Of a stretch of DNA of 64,000 nucleotides, positions 41,828 to 49,347 are shown one piece after another. The stretch comes from Methylotenera_A sp031422335. GTDB taxonomy: Bacteria; Pseudomonadota; Gammaproteobacteria; Burkholderiales; Methylophilaceae. The stretch is taken from NCBI GenBank assembly GCA_031422335.1, contig JANOQW010000034.1, positions 1 to 64,000 of the forward strand, in the 5' to 3' direction. The notes below the pieces were generated by a model. The model was not told where the DNA came from, did no database searches, and worked only from the letters and a program-made list of their open reading frames with translations. Every line of letters starts with the position of its first letter. Position 1 is the first letter of the stretch. The position numbers were made by a program, and so were the translations under genes.

Positions 41828-42111
41828 GGGTTTTTTCTTTATAAGTCAAAGACTTAGCGCATTTTTGTGATAAAAACAAACATGTTAATAATCAATTACT
41901 TATTAAATCAAGTGAATGTAGTTTGTGAGTGTTATTAACTATGTGATTGAATTGCGTATAAAGCTGAATAACATTATGTACAAGCCCGCAAGTGGCTTCC
42001 CCTATTTACAAAGCCATTTAGACCGCAAGAGTCTTAATGGCAAGTAAGCCTGCTTATGGCTTGTACGTGGAATATATGCGACAAGTCGCATTATTCACAC
42101 GCCAAAGAGTT
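41828..42111. other. non-coding region between mraZ leader and rnpB
   Basis: AT-rich for the first 145 bases with no gene recognised. Then comes a nested inverted repeat (41978-42066) and a perfect ATGCGAC-AA-GTCGCAT palindrome (42076-42091), which lies directly beyond the rnpB 3' end and may help define it. No tRNA or known riboswitch was recognised. Confidence 0.5.
41978..42066. repeat. 89-base nested inverted repeat, candidate structured RNA
   Basis: Outer arms GTACAAGCC (41978-41986) and GGCTTGTAC (42058-42066) are perfect. Inside, GCCATT-T-AGAC (42013-42023) pairs with GTCT-T-AATGGC (42031-42041) around a CGCAAGA loop, and AAGCC/GGCTT-type pieces between them can also pair. The whole can fold into one long imperfect hairpin. 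It lies about 45 bases downstream of rnpB. It could be an rnpB 3' tail structure, a separate small RNA or a miniature mobile element. Confidence 0.55.
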
Positions 42112-42424
42112 GAAGCTAGCCGATAAGCCGGGTTCTGTCGTGCATTGCTACACGTAACAGTCATTCATCTAGGCGCACAATTGCTCATGCGCTCAAGCAA
42201 CCTACCCGCTGGTGGCGCGAGCCACGCCTTGTTAAATAAATAACTTACCAGCCTATTTGGTCTTGCTGCAGATGGAGGTTACCGCGTTTCACCGTAACTA
42301 AATACGCTCGTCTCTGTGGCCCTATTCCTCGTCTCGCGACGTACGGCCGTTAGCCGTCATCTTGCTCTGTGCAGCCCGGACTTTCCTCCCCCAATTGCTT
42401 GGCGGCGACTGCCTAGCTAGCTTC
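42112..42424 (-). ncRNA. rnpB: RNase P RNA (bacterial class A)
   Basis: Catalytic RNA of ribonuclease P, which matures tRNA 5' ends. Minus-strand sequence starts GAAGCTAGCTAGGCAGTCGC (42424) and shows the universal GAGGAAAGTCCGGGC block (P4 5' half) near 42380, the GGTAACCTCC region, AAGACCAAATAGG, and near the 3' end GCCTAGATGAATGAC, ACGACAGAACCCGGCTTAT and GGCTAGCTTC (42112). The 5' and 3' ends pair to form P1. At about 313 bases it is shorter than the E. coli RNA (377), so some peripheral helices are reduced. Confidence 0.96.
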
Positions 42425-42430
42425 ACCACT

Positions 42431-42460
42431 ATTTTAACACACTCAAAAGACCAAAAATGG
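42431..42460 (-). promoter_or_regulatory. candidate rnpB promoter
   Basis: Minus-strand TAAAAT (42431-42436) sits 7 bases upstream of the RNA 5' end, a good -10 position. The -35 region is T-rich and poor in consensus. Confidence 0.45.
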
Positions 42461-42499
42461 GATGCCCTGCAGACTAATATCCATGCGCCTTCCAGAGCA
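42461..42499. repeat. palindromic repeat copy between rnpB and the EF-hand/BON gene
   Basis: GATGCCCTGCAGACT-AATATCCATGC-GCCTTCCAGAGCAC. The centre is exact and the arms pair imperfectly. It lies immediately upstream of the rnpB promoter region and 20 bases beyond the stop codon of the neighbouring gene. Confidence 0.7.
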
Positions 42500-42518
42500 C
42501 TGTTTTGCACTCGTAGTT

Positions 42519-43007
42519 TTAAGGCTTTATAACCAAACCATTGCTGACTGATTTAACACCTTTCACACCCACAGCGATTTGCCCAGCGCGGGTTTTGGTG
42601 GATTGGTTATCGACAAAGCCACTGAGTACCACGATGCCATCTTTGGTTTCTACGCTTACTTTAAAGCTTTTAAAGTTCTTTTCCACTAGATATTTACTTT
42701 TAATTTTTGAGGTAATCGCGCCATCACTGGCAGCTTGCTTGGTTTCTTTTTGCTGCACCTTAGATTTGTAAGTTGCGTATTCGCCCTCACTCAAACTGCC
42801 ATTGTGGTTTTTATCTGCCTTGACAAAACCACCGCCATTAAATAGCTCATCTTTTTTAATTTCCGTCGCACTCAGCTTGCCGTTGCTATTTGCATCCAGC
42901 AATTTAAACTCTTTGGTATAGATATTTTGATCTGGCATATCTGACGTAATCGCCAATGCTGGCGGGCTCGCCAGTCCGATTAAAAAAGCAATCATGGTAT
43001 ATCGCAT
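42519..43007 (-). CDS. exported EF-hand and BON domain protein
   Basis: A 162-residue periplasmic protein. Residues 1-19 form a signal peptide (MIAFLIGLASPPALA). Two EF-hand calcium loops follow: DANSNGKLSATE (about residues 38-49) and DKNHNGSLSEGE (about 64-75). A BON domain occupies about 93-162 (ITSKIKSKYLVEKNFKSFKVSV, VVLSGFVDNQSTKTRAGQIA). BON domains bind phospholipid; EF-hands bind Ca2+. The ATG at 43007 has GGAGGT upstream. A calcium-responsive envelope role is inference. Confidence 0.85.
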   Translation of the reverse strand: MRYTMIAFLIGLASPPALAITSDMPDQNIYTKEFKLLDANSNGKLSATEIKKDELFNGGGFVKADKNHNGSLSEGEYATYKSKVQQKETKQAASDGAITSKIKSKYLVEKNFKSFKVSVETKDGIVVLSGFVDNQSTKTRAGQIAVGVKGVKSVSNGLVIKP

Positions 43008-43052
43008 AGTTCACCTCCAAAAGTGATTTTGATGAAAAAGCTTAACGAAAAA

Positions 43053-44087
43053 CTAAATGAGCTTCCAGTGTATTTGCTGACCAGCCCGTAACGGTACCAA
43101 ACTATCATCGCCCAGCGGAAGCGTATTTGGCACAATCCAGCTGGTTTTTTCTAGTGTGACTTGTTCGGTATTTCGTGGTAAACCATAAAAATCTGCACCG
43201 TAAAAACTGGCAAAAGTTTCTAGTTTATCCAATGCATTGGCAGCTTCAAACGCTTCTGCATAAAGCTCTATCGCCGCATGCGCAGTGTACATGCCGGCAC
43301 AACCACAAGCCGCTTCTTTGGCTGCTCGCGCGTGCGGTGCGCTATCGGTGCCCAAGAAAAATTTGCTATTGCCCGAAGTGGCGGCTTTAACCAACGCCAG
43401 CCGATGCTCTTCACGTTTTAAAATTGGCAAACAATAATGATGTGGTTGAATGCCACCTTTAAACATATCGTTGCGATTCATCATTAAATGGTGCGCAGTA
43501 ATAGTCGCCGCAAAATTGCTGGGCGCGCTTATCACAAAGTCTGCTGCATCTTTAGTCGTGATATGCTCGAATATTACTTTTAACGAAGGAAAGCGTTTGA
43601 GCAAAGGCAGCATATTTCGCTCGATAAATACTTTTTCGCGATCAAACACATCCACATCGCTATCGGTGACTTCTGCGTGTACCAATAACGGCAACCCTAC
43701 TTTTTCCATGGCTTCTAGCGCATTGACACAGAAGCCTAAATTGCTCACACCAGAATCGCTATTAGTAGTCGCACCCGCAGGGTAAAGCTTTACGCCATGC
43801 ACAAATCCGCTGGCTTTGGCGCGTTTTATCTCTTCTGCTGACGTGTTATCGGTTAAATACAAGGTCATTAATGGCTCGAACTTTAAACCTTGTGGCAACG
43901 CAGCCAAAATACGCGCGCGATATTCAGCTGCCAATTCAACCGTTGTGACTGGCGGCCGCAAATTCGGCATCACAATCGCCCGCGCAAATTGTCGCGCAGT
44001 ATCTGGCAACACTGCTTTCAATGCTGCGCCATCGCGCAAATGCAAGTGCCAGTCGTCTGGGCGAGTCAATGTTAATTTAGTTGTCAT
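43053..44087 (-). CDS. pyrC: dihydroorotase
   Basis: Zinc enzyme of pyrimidine synthesis that cyclises carbamoyl aspartate. The 344-residue length is that of the class II (E. coli-like) enzyme. DDWHLHLRDG near the N-terminus supplies the first metal-binding His pair, VKLYPAGATTNSDSGV the bridging carboxylated Lys, LLVHAEVTD and FEHITTKDAADFV further His ligands, and FLGTDSAPHA the catalytic Asp. ATG 44087 overlaps rsmI by four bases. Confidence 0.97.
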   Translation of the reverse strand: MTTKLTLTRPDDWHLHLRDGAALKAVLPDTARQFARAIVMPNLRPPVTTVELAAEYRARILAALPQGLKFEPLMTLYLTDNTSAEEIKRAKASGFVHGVKLYPAGATTNSDSGVSNLGFCVNALEAMEKVGLPLLVHAEVTDSDVDVFDREKVFIERNMLPLLKRFPSLKVIFEHITTKDAADFVISAPSNFAATITAHHLMMNRNDMFKGGIQPHHYCLPILKREEHRLALVKAATSGNSKFFLGTDSAPHARAAKEAACGCAGMYTAHAAIELYAEAFEAANALDKLETFASFYGADFYGLPRNTEQVTLEKTSWIVPNTLPLGDDSLVPLRAGQQIHWKLI

Positions 44088-44965
44088 TTTTCAGTTATTT
44101 TTTTATTGGTCTGCTTTAAATCTAAAGCAAATTCGTACAAATCATTTTTCTTTAAGTTAGTAATTTCGGTCGCCAAAGCCACTGCTTGTTTTAGTGGCAG
44201 TTCATTCATTAGACATTTTAATACACGTTGCGCTTCTTCGCTTATTTCTTGTGCTTCAACTACAGGCGCGGCTTCAACCAGCAATACAAACTCCCCACGC
44301 TGCTGATTTGTATCAGCCTGCAACCAAGCACTGGCAAGGTCTGCAGAGCAGGTATAAATCGTCTCAAATGTCTTGGTGAGTTCGCGGCAAAATGTGATTT
44401 GTCGATTGTCGCCCAATACTTTGGCAATATCTTTTACACATTCAATAATTCGATGCGGCGCTTCGTAAAACACCAGTGTCACTATTTGTGCTTTTAACGC
44501 CTCAAGCTGCTTACGCCGCGCCGCGCCGCTGGCAGGTAAAAATCCAACAAAATGAAACCCGTTTTGCGTAATTCCGCTGGCGCTTAAAGCGACAATTAAT
44601 GCGCTGGCACCAGGAGTCGGCACCACTTTAATGCCTGCCCCGCGCACGATTTTCACTACGATGGCGCCTGGGTCGCTAATGCCAGGCGTACCCGCATCGG
44701 TGACCAATGCAATGTTTTCACCGGCTTTTAATTGATTGAGTAATTTTTCTGCCGATTGTTGCTCGTTATGTTGATGCACAGCAATCAGCTTTTTTGCGAT
44801 GCCAAAATGCGACAGCAAACCTGATGTATGCCGCGTATCCTCGGCCGCAATCGCATCCACGCTTTTTAAAATCTCCAACGCGCGCAAAGTGATATCACCC
44901 AAATTGCCGATTGGCGTGGCCACTACATATAGCGTTCCTAATCCATTGGCTTTTAAATCAGTCAT
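44084..44965 (-). CDS. rsmI: 16S rRNA (cytidine1402-2'-O)-methyltransferase
   Basis: Methylates the ribose of C1402, the same nucleotide that RsmH (also in this window) modifies on the base. The 293-residue product has the tetrapyrrole-methylase fold: LYVVATPIGNLGDITLRALE at the N-terminus, AEDTRHTSGLLSHFGI, LVTDAGTPGISDPGA, and VPTPGASALIVALSASG. It diverges from yraN, the order seen in many proteobacteria. Confidence 0.96.
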   Translation of the reverse strand: MTDLKANGLGTLYVVATPIGNLGDITLRALEILKSVDAIAAEDTRHTSGLLSHFGIAKKLIAVHQHNEQQSAEKLLNQLKAGENIALVTDAGTPGISDPGAIVVKIVRGAGIKVVPTPGASALIVALSASGITQNGFHFVGFLPASGAARRKQLEALKAQIVTLVFYEAPHRIIECVKDIAKVLGDNRQITFCRELTKTFETIYTCSADLASAWLQADTNQQRGEFVLLVEAAPVVEAQEISEEAQRVLKCLMNELPLKQAVALATEITNLKKNDLYEFALDLKQTNKKITEK

Positions 44966-45008
44966 ACTTGAATTTTAAGCCAAAGCCGCCATAATCTACT
45001 AAACAATC

Positions 45009-45371
45009 ATGAAATTAAATATCAATAACGCAGGTTTGCAGGCAGAACAACTGGCCGCAACTTTTTTGCAGAACAACGGACTTAAACTGTTAATGCAAAA
45101 TTACCATTGCCGTTTTGGCGAGATTGATTTGGTGATGCAAGATGGTAGCAGCTTGGTATTTGTTGAGGTAAAACTGCGCAGCAGCAGCCAATTTGGTGGT
45201 GCTGCCGCTAGCATTACGCCACAAAAACAGCAAAAAATGACACTGGCCGCACAACATTATTTGCAACAAGCCAATTTTAAGACTGTGCCAGCTTGTCGCT
45301 TTGATGCGGTTTTGATGAACAAAGCAGATTTGCAACATATTGAATGGATTCGTAATGCTTTCGAAACATAA
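45009..45371 (+). CDS. yraN: YraN family endonuclease-fold protein (UPF0102)
   Basis: A 120-residue protein with a restriction-endonuclease-like core: AEQLAATFLQNNGLKLL, then CRFGEIDLVMQDGSSLVFVEVKLR (the E-I-D...E-V-K motif, about residues 36-59). Cellular function is not established. ATG 45009 is 44 bases from the divergent rsmI start. Confidence 0.9.
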   Translation: MKLNINNAGLQAEQLAATFLQNNGLKLLMQNYHCRFGEIDLVMQDGSSLVFVEVKLRSSSQFGGAAASITPQKQQKMTLAAQHYLQQANFKTVPACRFDAVLMNKADLQHIEWIRNAFET

Positions 45372-45425
45372 TTGGCGTATGATTTTTCAAAATTCACACG
45401 TTTATCACAATAAAAGGAGCTTTTG

Positions 45426-45995
45426 ATGCATGTTATTTACAAACTGATTGCTGCAGCCATTTTATCTTCTCAGCTAATCGCTTGCGTGCCTGTAGTAGTG
45501 GGCGGCGCAGCAGCTGGCGGCGCGGTGGCGGCCGATAGGCGCACCAGCGGCATTTATGTAGAAGATGAAAATATTGAGCTTAAAGCGGTAAAATATATGG
45601 AAACCACACTGGGCGACCAAGCCCATGTCAACGTGACTAGCTATAACCGCAATGTGCTGCTGACTGGTGAAGTACCTGATGACGCCACCAAAGCCAATGC
45701 TGAAGCGTTTGTAAAAGCCATCGAAAACGTGCGCAACATTACTAACGAGATTACGGTTGGCCCAAAAACTGATATTAGCTCTCGTACTAACGACACTTAT
45801 TTAACCTCTAAAATTAAAACCAAATTTGTCACCGAGAACCAGTTTCCAGCTAATTACGTCAAAATTGTTAGCGAAAACAGCGCGGTATATTTATTGGGTA
45901 TTGTCACCAAGGCTGAAGGTGACGCTGCTGCTGCCATTGCCAGCAATACCGACGGCGTGAGCAAAGTGGTTAAAGTTTTTGAATATATGAATTAA
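45426..45995 (+). CDS. dolP: BON domain outer-membrane lipoprotein, DolP/YraP-like
   Basis: A 189-residue lipoprotein: signal peptide ending in the lipobox LIAC (Cys about residue 20), a Gly/Ala-rich stretch, then two BON domains (about residues 50-115 and 125-189; VNVTSYNRNVLLTGEVPDD and VKIVSENSAVYLLGIVTKAE). DolP supports outer-membrane integrity in E. coli. The yraN-dolP neighbourhood agrees. Start ATG 45426 has AAGGAG; a TTG one codon earlier is ignored. Confidence 0.9.
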   Translation: MHVIYKLIAAAILSSQLIACVPVVVGGAAAGGAVAADRRTSGIYVEDENIELKAVKYMETTLGDQAHVNVTSYNRNVLLTGEVPDDATKANAEAFVKAIENVRNITNEITVGPKTDISSRTNDTYLTSKIKTKFVTENQFPANYVKIVSENSAVYLLGIVTKAEGDAAAAIASNTDGVSKVVKVFEYMN

Positions 45996-46050
45996 GCCAT
46001 TGCATTAAAACCTTTGAATTAAAACCTTGAATCAATCCTTGAAATAGAAA

Positions 46051-46374
46051 ATGAAGCCAAAAAAACACCCTGAAAAAACCATAGAGATATTTGTACAAGG
46101 CCTGACCAAAGATGGCAAGCAATTTCGCCCCAGTGATTGGGTGGATCGTATGTGCAGCAGCTTTGCTACTTTTGGCGAGAATCGTAAATTGCGCTACTCG
46201 CCTTATTTGCGTCCAGAGGTGCTAAACGGCGTGCGCTGCTTGGCGGTGGATATGCAGCTAAAAGACGTGAACCCCGAAGGCTTTGAACATGTGATGCTGT
46301 TTGCCAACGAAAACCAACTAAATATTTTGGATGAAGCTGGCGCCAGCATAGAGATTGAAACTTTAGACCAGTGA
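46051..46374 (+). CDS. DUF3579 family protein
   Basis: A 107-residue soluble protein. It resembles the DUF3579 family of betaproteobacteria: EIFVQGLTKDGKQFRPSDWVDRMC near the N-terminus, LRYSPYLRPEVLNGVRCLAVD in the middle. Function unknown. The ATG at 46051 has no strong ribosome binding site. A good terminator follows 47 bases downstream. Confidence 0.8.
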   Translation: MKPKKHPEKTIEIFVQGLTKDGKQFRPSDWVDRMCSSFATFGENRKLRYSPYLRPEVLNGVRCLAVDMQLKDVNPEGFEHVMLFANENQLNILDEAGASIEIETLDQ

Positions 46375-46420
46375 AGCTTTAAAATAGCTAATACTTAGGC
46401 ATTAGACTAGCTGCAAAAGC

Positions 46421-46457
46421 AAACAGCAAATATGCACAATATTTGCTGTTTTTTTAT
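46421..46457 (+). terminator. intrinsic terminator after the DUF3579 gene
   Basis: Perfect 12-bp stem AACAGCAAATAT (46422-46433) / ATATTTGCTGTT (46439-46450) with a short loop, followed by a T run. Confidence 0.88.
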
Positions 46458-46494
46458 TGCTAGTTAAAGCACTTTTTTGACTTATCTTACTTCG

Positions 46495-46533
46495 ATGCCC
46501 TGCGAGCCAATATCCGTGCGGCTTACCGGGCAT
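46495..46533. repeat. palindromic repeat copy between DUF3579 and tlpA-like genes
   Basis: ATGCCCTGCGAGCC-AATATCCGTGC-GGCTTACCGGGCAT. Arms pair at 11 of 14 positions; the centre differs from consensus at one base. It lies in the convergent gap, 32 bases beyond the TlpA-like stop codon. Confidence 0.76.
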
Positions 46534-46564
46534 TAAAATTTTCTCGTAGGTATTTAAATGAATT

Positions 46565-47059
46565 TTACTTGCCTGTTTTCATTAAATTTTCTAGGTATTG
46601 TTTGCTAACTTTGCCGCGTTTGGTTTTAACCAGCAGGCCCTGCGGGTTGTAAATGTAAGTTGTTGGCAACACTTCGGCACTACCAATTTGCTGCATCACT
46701 GCGTCATCACCCAGCACAATCGGGTAGCTCATCAGCATGTCATCCACATACTCTGCTACCTCGGCCACGCTTTCAAAATCAAACACCACACCCAGCACTA
46801 GCACGTCTTTATTTTTGCGGCTATCGTACAGCGCCACCAAATCGGGCACTTCTTCTAAGCACGGCGGGCACCAAGTCGCCCAATAATTCACAATCACCCA
46901 TTTGCCTTTGTATTGCGATAACACGTGATTTTTGCCTGTGGTATCTTTTAAGACGAAATTTTTAAACTCTGTTTTTTTGGCATCACTAGCGGCTACAACA
47001 ACATTAATAGGTAGGCCAAGTATCAAAAACGCAAAAAATAATGATTTATAACGCAACAT
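46565..47059 (-). CDS. TlpA-like periplasmic thioredoxin
   Basis: A 164-residue exported thiol-disulfide protein. Signal peptide residues 1-23; then FVLKDTTGKNHVLSQYKGKWVIVNYWATWCPPCLEEVP with the redox CPPC near residue 64, and the cis-Pro in VLPTTYIYN near residue 130. It is of the TlpA/ResA reductant type used for cytochrome c or oxidase copper-site assembly; the client here is unknown. Confidence 0.88.
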   Translation of the reverse strand: MLRYKSLFFAFLILGLPINVVVAASDAKKTEFKNFVLKDTTGKNHVLSQYKGKWVIVNYWATWCPPCLEEVPDLVALYDSRKNKDVLVLGVVFDFESVAEVAEYVDDMLMSYPIVLGDDAVMQQIGSAEVLPTTYIYNPQGLLVKTKRGKVSKQYLENLMKTGK

Positions 47060-47101
47060 AAAGCCTTTTATCCAATAATAATGTGCAAAAAAGTGACAAA
47101 C

Positions 47102-48703
47102 ATGGCATTACCTACTAATATAAACATTCTTAAAGATTTAAAAAATATAACAGCGGAGCTTGTTTTGGCCATCAGTCTTAAACTACCAAGTTTGGATAAT
47201 AACCCAATTTTATTGGCCGAGACGCGTGCGCACAAAATCTCTGACTTTATTCAAAAATTGCCTTTTGGCGACCCCATAACTGCCGCCACTGATTTGATTG
47301 ATGAACTGCAAATTCTTAACAGCCAAAAAGTAGCATTCACCAATCGTTATAACGCGCTAGAGCAATATCGGCCGACTGCCATTCAAATTTATCAAGAATT
47401 GCTGCCGCACTTTAACAACGCCAGCTTACCACTGACTAAAAACGAGCAGGCGTTCGCAGATACGGCGGTCAATCTTTGGCAAGAATTTGCCTTTGGCTAC
47501 AAATTTGCCTTGGTGGATTTGCAAAATAAAATATTAAATATTAATAATAGCAAAATCACTGCGCAAGTGGTGCAACGCGCCATCCACGCTTTTAAAGAAA
47601 TTGCGCTTGTTCACCACCTGACTTACAAAACACCGCCTGCCAACTTGTGGGCAGAGCTGCACCAACTTTACTTTTGCGCCATACAGCAAAGCGCTGAGAA
47701 GTTAGCAGTGGCTGACCAGCTCGCCATCAACAATGTCGGCTCGGTTAATTTGGCTTATACGCAAGTGCTGTTAATGTCGCTGGCAGATCCGCAACATCTC
47801 ACCAACTCGGACATTTTAAAAACAGACAGTTACCTTTCTAATATTGCCGAACACGCAGAAATTAGACCCTTGGGTTTAATTGAAAAACCTATCGGCGTAT
47901 TTTTAGTACGATTAAATAGCGATAAACCGCCAGTGCCTTTTGCCAAAAACCAAGAAGTGCCGAATAATGAAACCGACGTACTTTTGGTGACCTTAAATTT
48001 AGCGCGGCAAATTCACCAGCACCTAACCTTGCTGCAAGAAGGTATAGTGCCTAACGATGGCTATTTACCTAGCTATGCGCTAGAAGGCCATTATGAGGAT
48101 TTATTAGCGCGGCTAATGAAAAATTTTGGTAAATCGCAACATCGGGTATTTTCTAGATCTAAAAAAAGTGATGGCATAGAGTTAGGCATTGGACTGATGG
48201 CGGCGCATCACTTGATGAATGAAGGCAATGACTTTGCTAGCGCAGCAACTAGCGCGGTAGCTATTAAACCATCGCGCTGGCAAGTGCTTAATGTAAGTGC
48301 AGGTGGCTATGCTTTGCGCAAGTTTAGCACCTCGCCAGCGGCTGTTTACGTGGGCGATGTAGTTGCTGCCAAAAATAGTAAAAATAAACTGTGGGAGCTG
48401 GCAGTATTGCGCTGGGCTAATATGAACGAGCTTAACCAGCTTGATGTTGGCCTAGAACTTATTTCGCCTAGTGTCACCGCCATTACTGCACACTTTATCA
48501 ATAGCAATATTGAAGGCGAAGCTTTATTATTACCAGAAATTGCGGGCTTAAAACAAGCGGCCAGCGTTATTACCGCACGTGGTTTTTGCAAGCTAGGTGA
48601 CACCTTAAAGCTTGAGCAAGCAAATATCATCACTAAAGTTGAAATTGATAAATTGGTAGAACGCACGGCTAGATTTGAACGCTTTCAATACCGCTTGATA
48701 TAA
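47102..48703 (+). CDS. large protein with PilZ-like C-terminal segment
   Basis: A protein of about 533 residues with no signal peptide. The first 330 residues are mostly helical with no recognised domain. The C-terminal part (from about residue 390) has WQVLNVSAGGYALR, YVGDVVAAK, LWELAVLRWANMN and LDVGLELISPSV, the pattern of a PilZ domain (c-di-GMP binding). The Arg-rich RxxxR segment usually needed for ligand binding is only weakly matched by RVFSRSKK upstream. ATG 47102 is preferred over ATG 47081; neither has a clear ribosome binding site. Function unknown. Confidence 0.65.
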   Translation: MALPTNINILKDLKNITAELVLAISLKLPSLDNNPILLAETRAHKISDFIQKLPFGDPITAATDLIDELQILNSQKVAFTNRYNALEQYRPTAIQIYQELLPHFNNASLPLTKNEQAFADTAVNLWQEFAFGYKFALVDLQNKILNINNSKITAQVVQRAIHAFKEIALVHHLTYKTPPANLWAELHQLYFCAIQQSAEKLAVADQLAINNVGSVNLAYTQVLLMSLADPQHLTNSDILKTDSYLSNIAEHAEIRPLGLIEKPIGVFLVRLNSDKPPVPFAKNQEVPNNETDVLLVTLNLARQIHQHLTLLQEGIVPNDGYLPSYALEGHYEDLLARLMKNFGKSQHRVFSRSKKSDGIELGIGLMAAHHLMNEGNDFASAATSAVAIKPSRWQVLNVSAGGYALRKFSTSPAAVYVGDVVAAKNSKNKLWELAVLRWANMNELNQLDVGLELISPSVTAITAHFINSNIEGEALLLPEIAGLKQAASVITARGFCKLGDTLKLEQANIITKVEIDKLVERTARFERFQYRLI

Positions 48704-48704
48704 A

Positions 48705-48750
48705 GCAATTGATATTGATATACTTGTATTAATTGCTAGCTTGTTTTTTC
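48705..48750 (+). terminator. hairpin with T run after the PilZ-like gene
   Basis: GCAATT (48705-48710) pairs with AATTGC (48731-48736), with some inner pairs, followed by TAGCTTGTTTTTT. Weak but well placed 2 bases after the stop codon. The remaining bases to 48919 hold the trxA promoter region (TATACT near 48893) and nothing else recognised. Confidence 0.4.
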
Positions 48751-48919
48751 CGCAACCATCCCAATTTAATATTAATAATAAGCATTTGGGTATATTTAAG
48801 TAAATTTTAACCACCCTATTTCTTAACCAAATTTGTCTTAATTAGCCGGGCTGTTACTGGCACATCAACACTTTAAATTACATTAGATTAATATACTAAA
48901 TTCGAAAACCGAGGTCACC

Positions 48920-49246
48920 ATGAACGAACATATCACCCATTTAAGCGATGCTGCTTTTGAACAAGAAGTTTTGCAATCGCAACTGCCCGTGTTAGTAGAT
49001 TATTGGGCAGAGTGGTGTGGGCCGTGCAAAATGATTGCCCCTATTTTGGATGACATCTCGAAAGAATATGCGGGCCGCTTAAAAGTAGCCAAGTTGAATA
49101 TTGATGAGAATCAACAAACCCCGCCTAAATACGGCATTCGTGGCATTCCAACCCTCATGTTATTTAAAAACGGTAATGTCGAGGCCACCAAAGTAGGTGC
49201 ACTTTCAAAATCACAACTGACGGCGTTTATAGACAGTAATATTTAA
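48920..49246 (+). CDS. trxA: thioredoxin 1
   Basis: General cytosolic disulfide reductase. The 108-residue product has VLVDYWAEWCGPCKMIAPIL (CGPC near residues 34-37), the cis-Pro GIRGIPTLMLFKNG and the buried Asp in LVDYW. It has PPKYGIRGIP where LPKYGIRGIP-like sequence is common. ATG 48920 is preceded by GAGGT. trxA upstream of rho is the usual order. Confidence 0.97.
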   Translation: MNEHITHLSDAAFEQEVLQSQLPVLVDYWAEWCGPCKMIAPILDDISKEYAGRLKVAKLNIDENQQTPPKYGIRGIPTLMLFKNGNVEATKVGALSKSQLTAFIDSNI

Positions 49247-49252
49247 CTTTCT

Positions 49253-49280
49253 AGTCGGCTTCGCAACAAGCCGACTTATT
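49253..49280 (+). terminator. hairpin between trxA and rho
   Basis: AGTCGGCTT (49253-49261) / AAGCCGACT (49268-49276) with loop CGCAAC, a 9-bp perfect stem followed by a weak TATTTC tract. It may terminate or attenuate transcription, or stabilise the trxA message. Confidence 0.65.
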
Positions 49281-49347
49281 TCGAATCTTTTCTTGTAGCT
49301 CTTAATTTAACTTTCCTTAATTAGCTTCCCTTCTAGCGAGTCCTCAC

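Noticed and set aside
41978..42066. tRNA- or tmRNA-like gene
   Set aside because: Length is near that of a long tRNA, but there is no cloverleaf, T-loop sequence or CCA end; the fold is a single nested rod.
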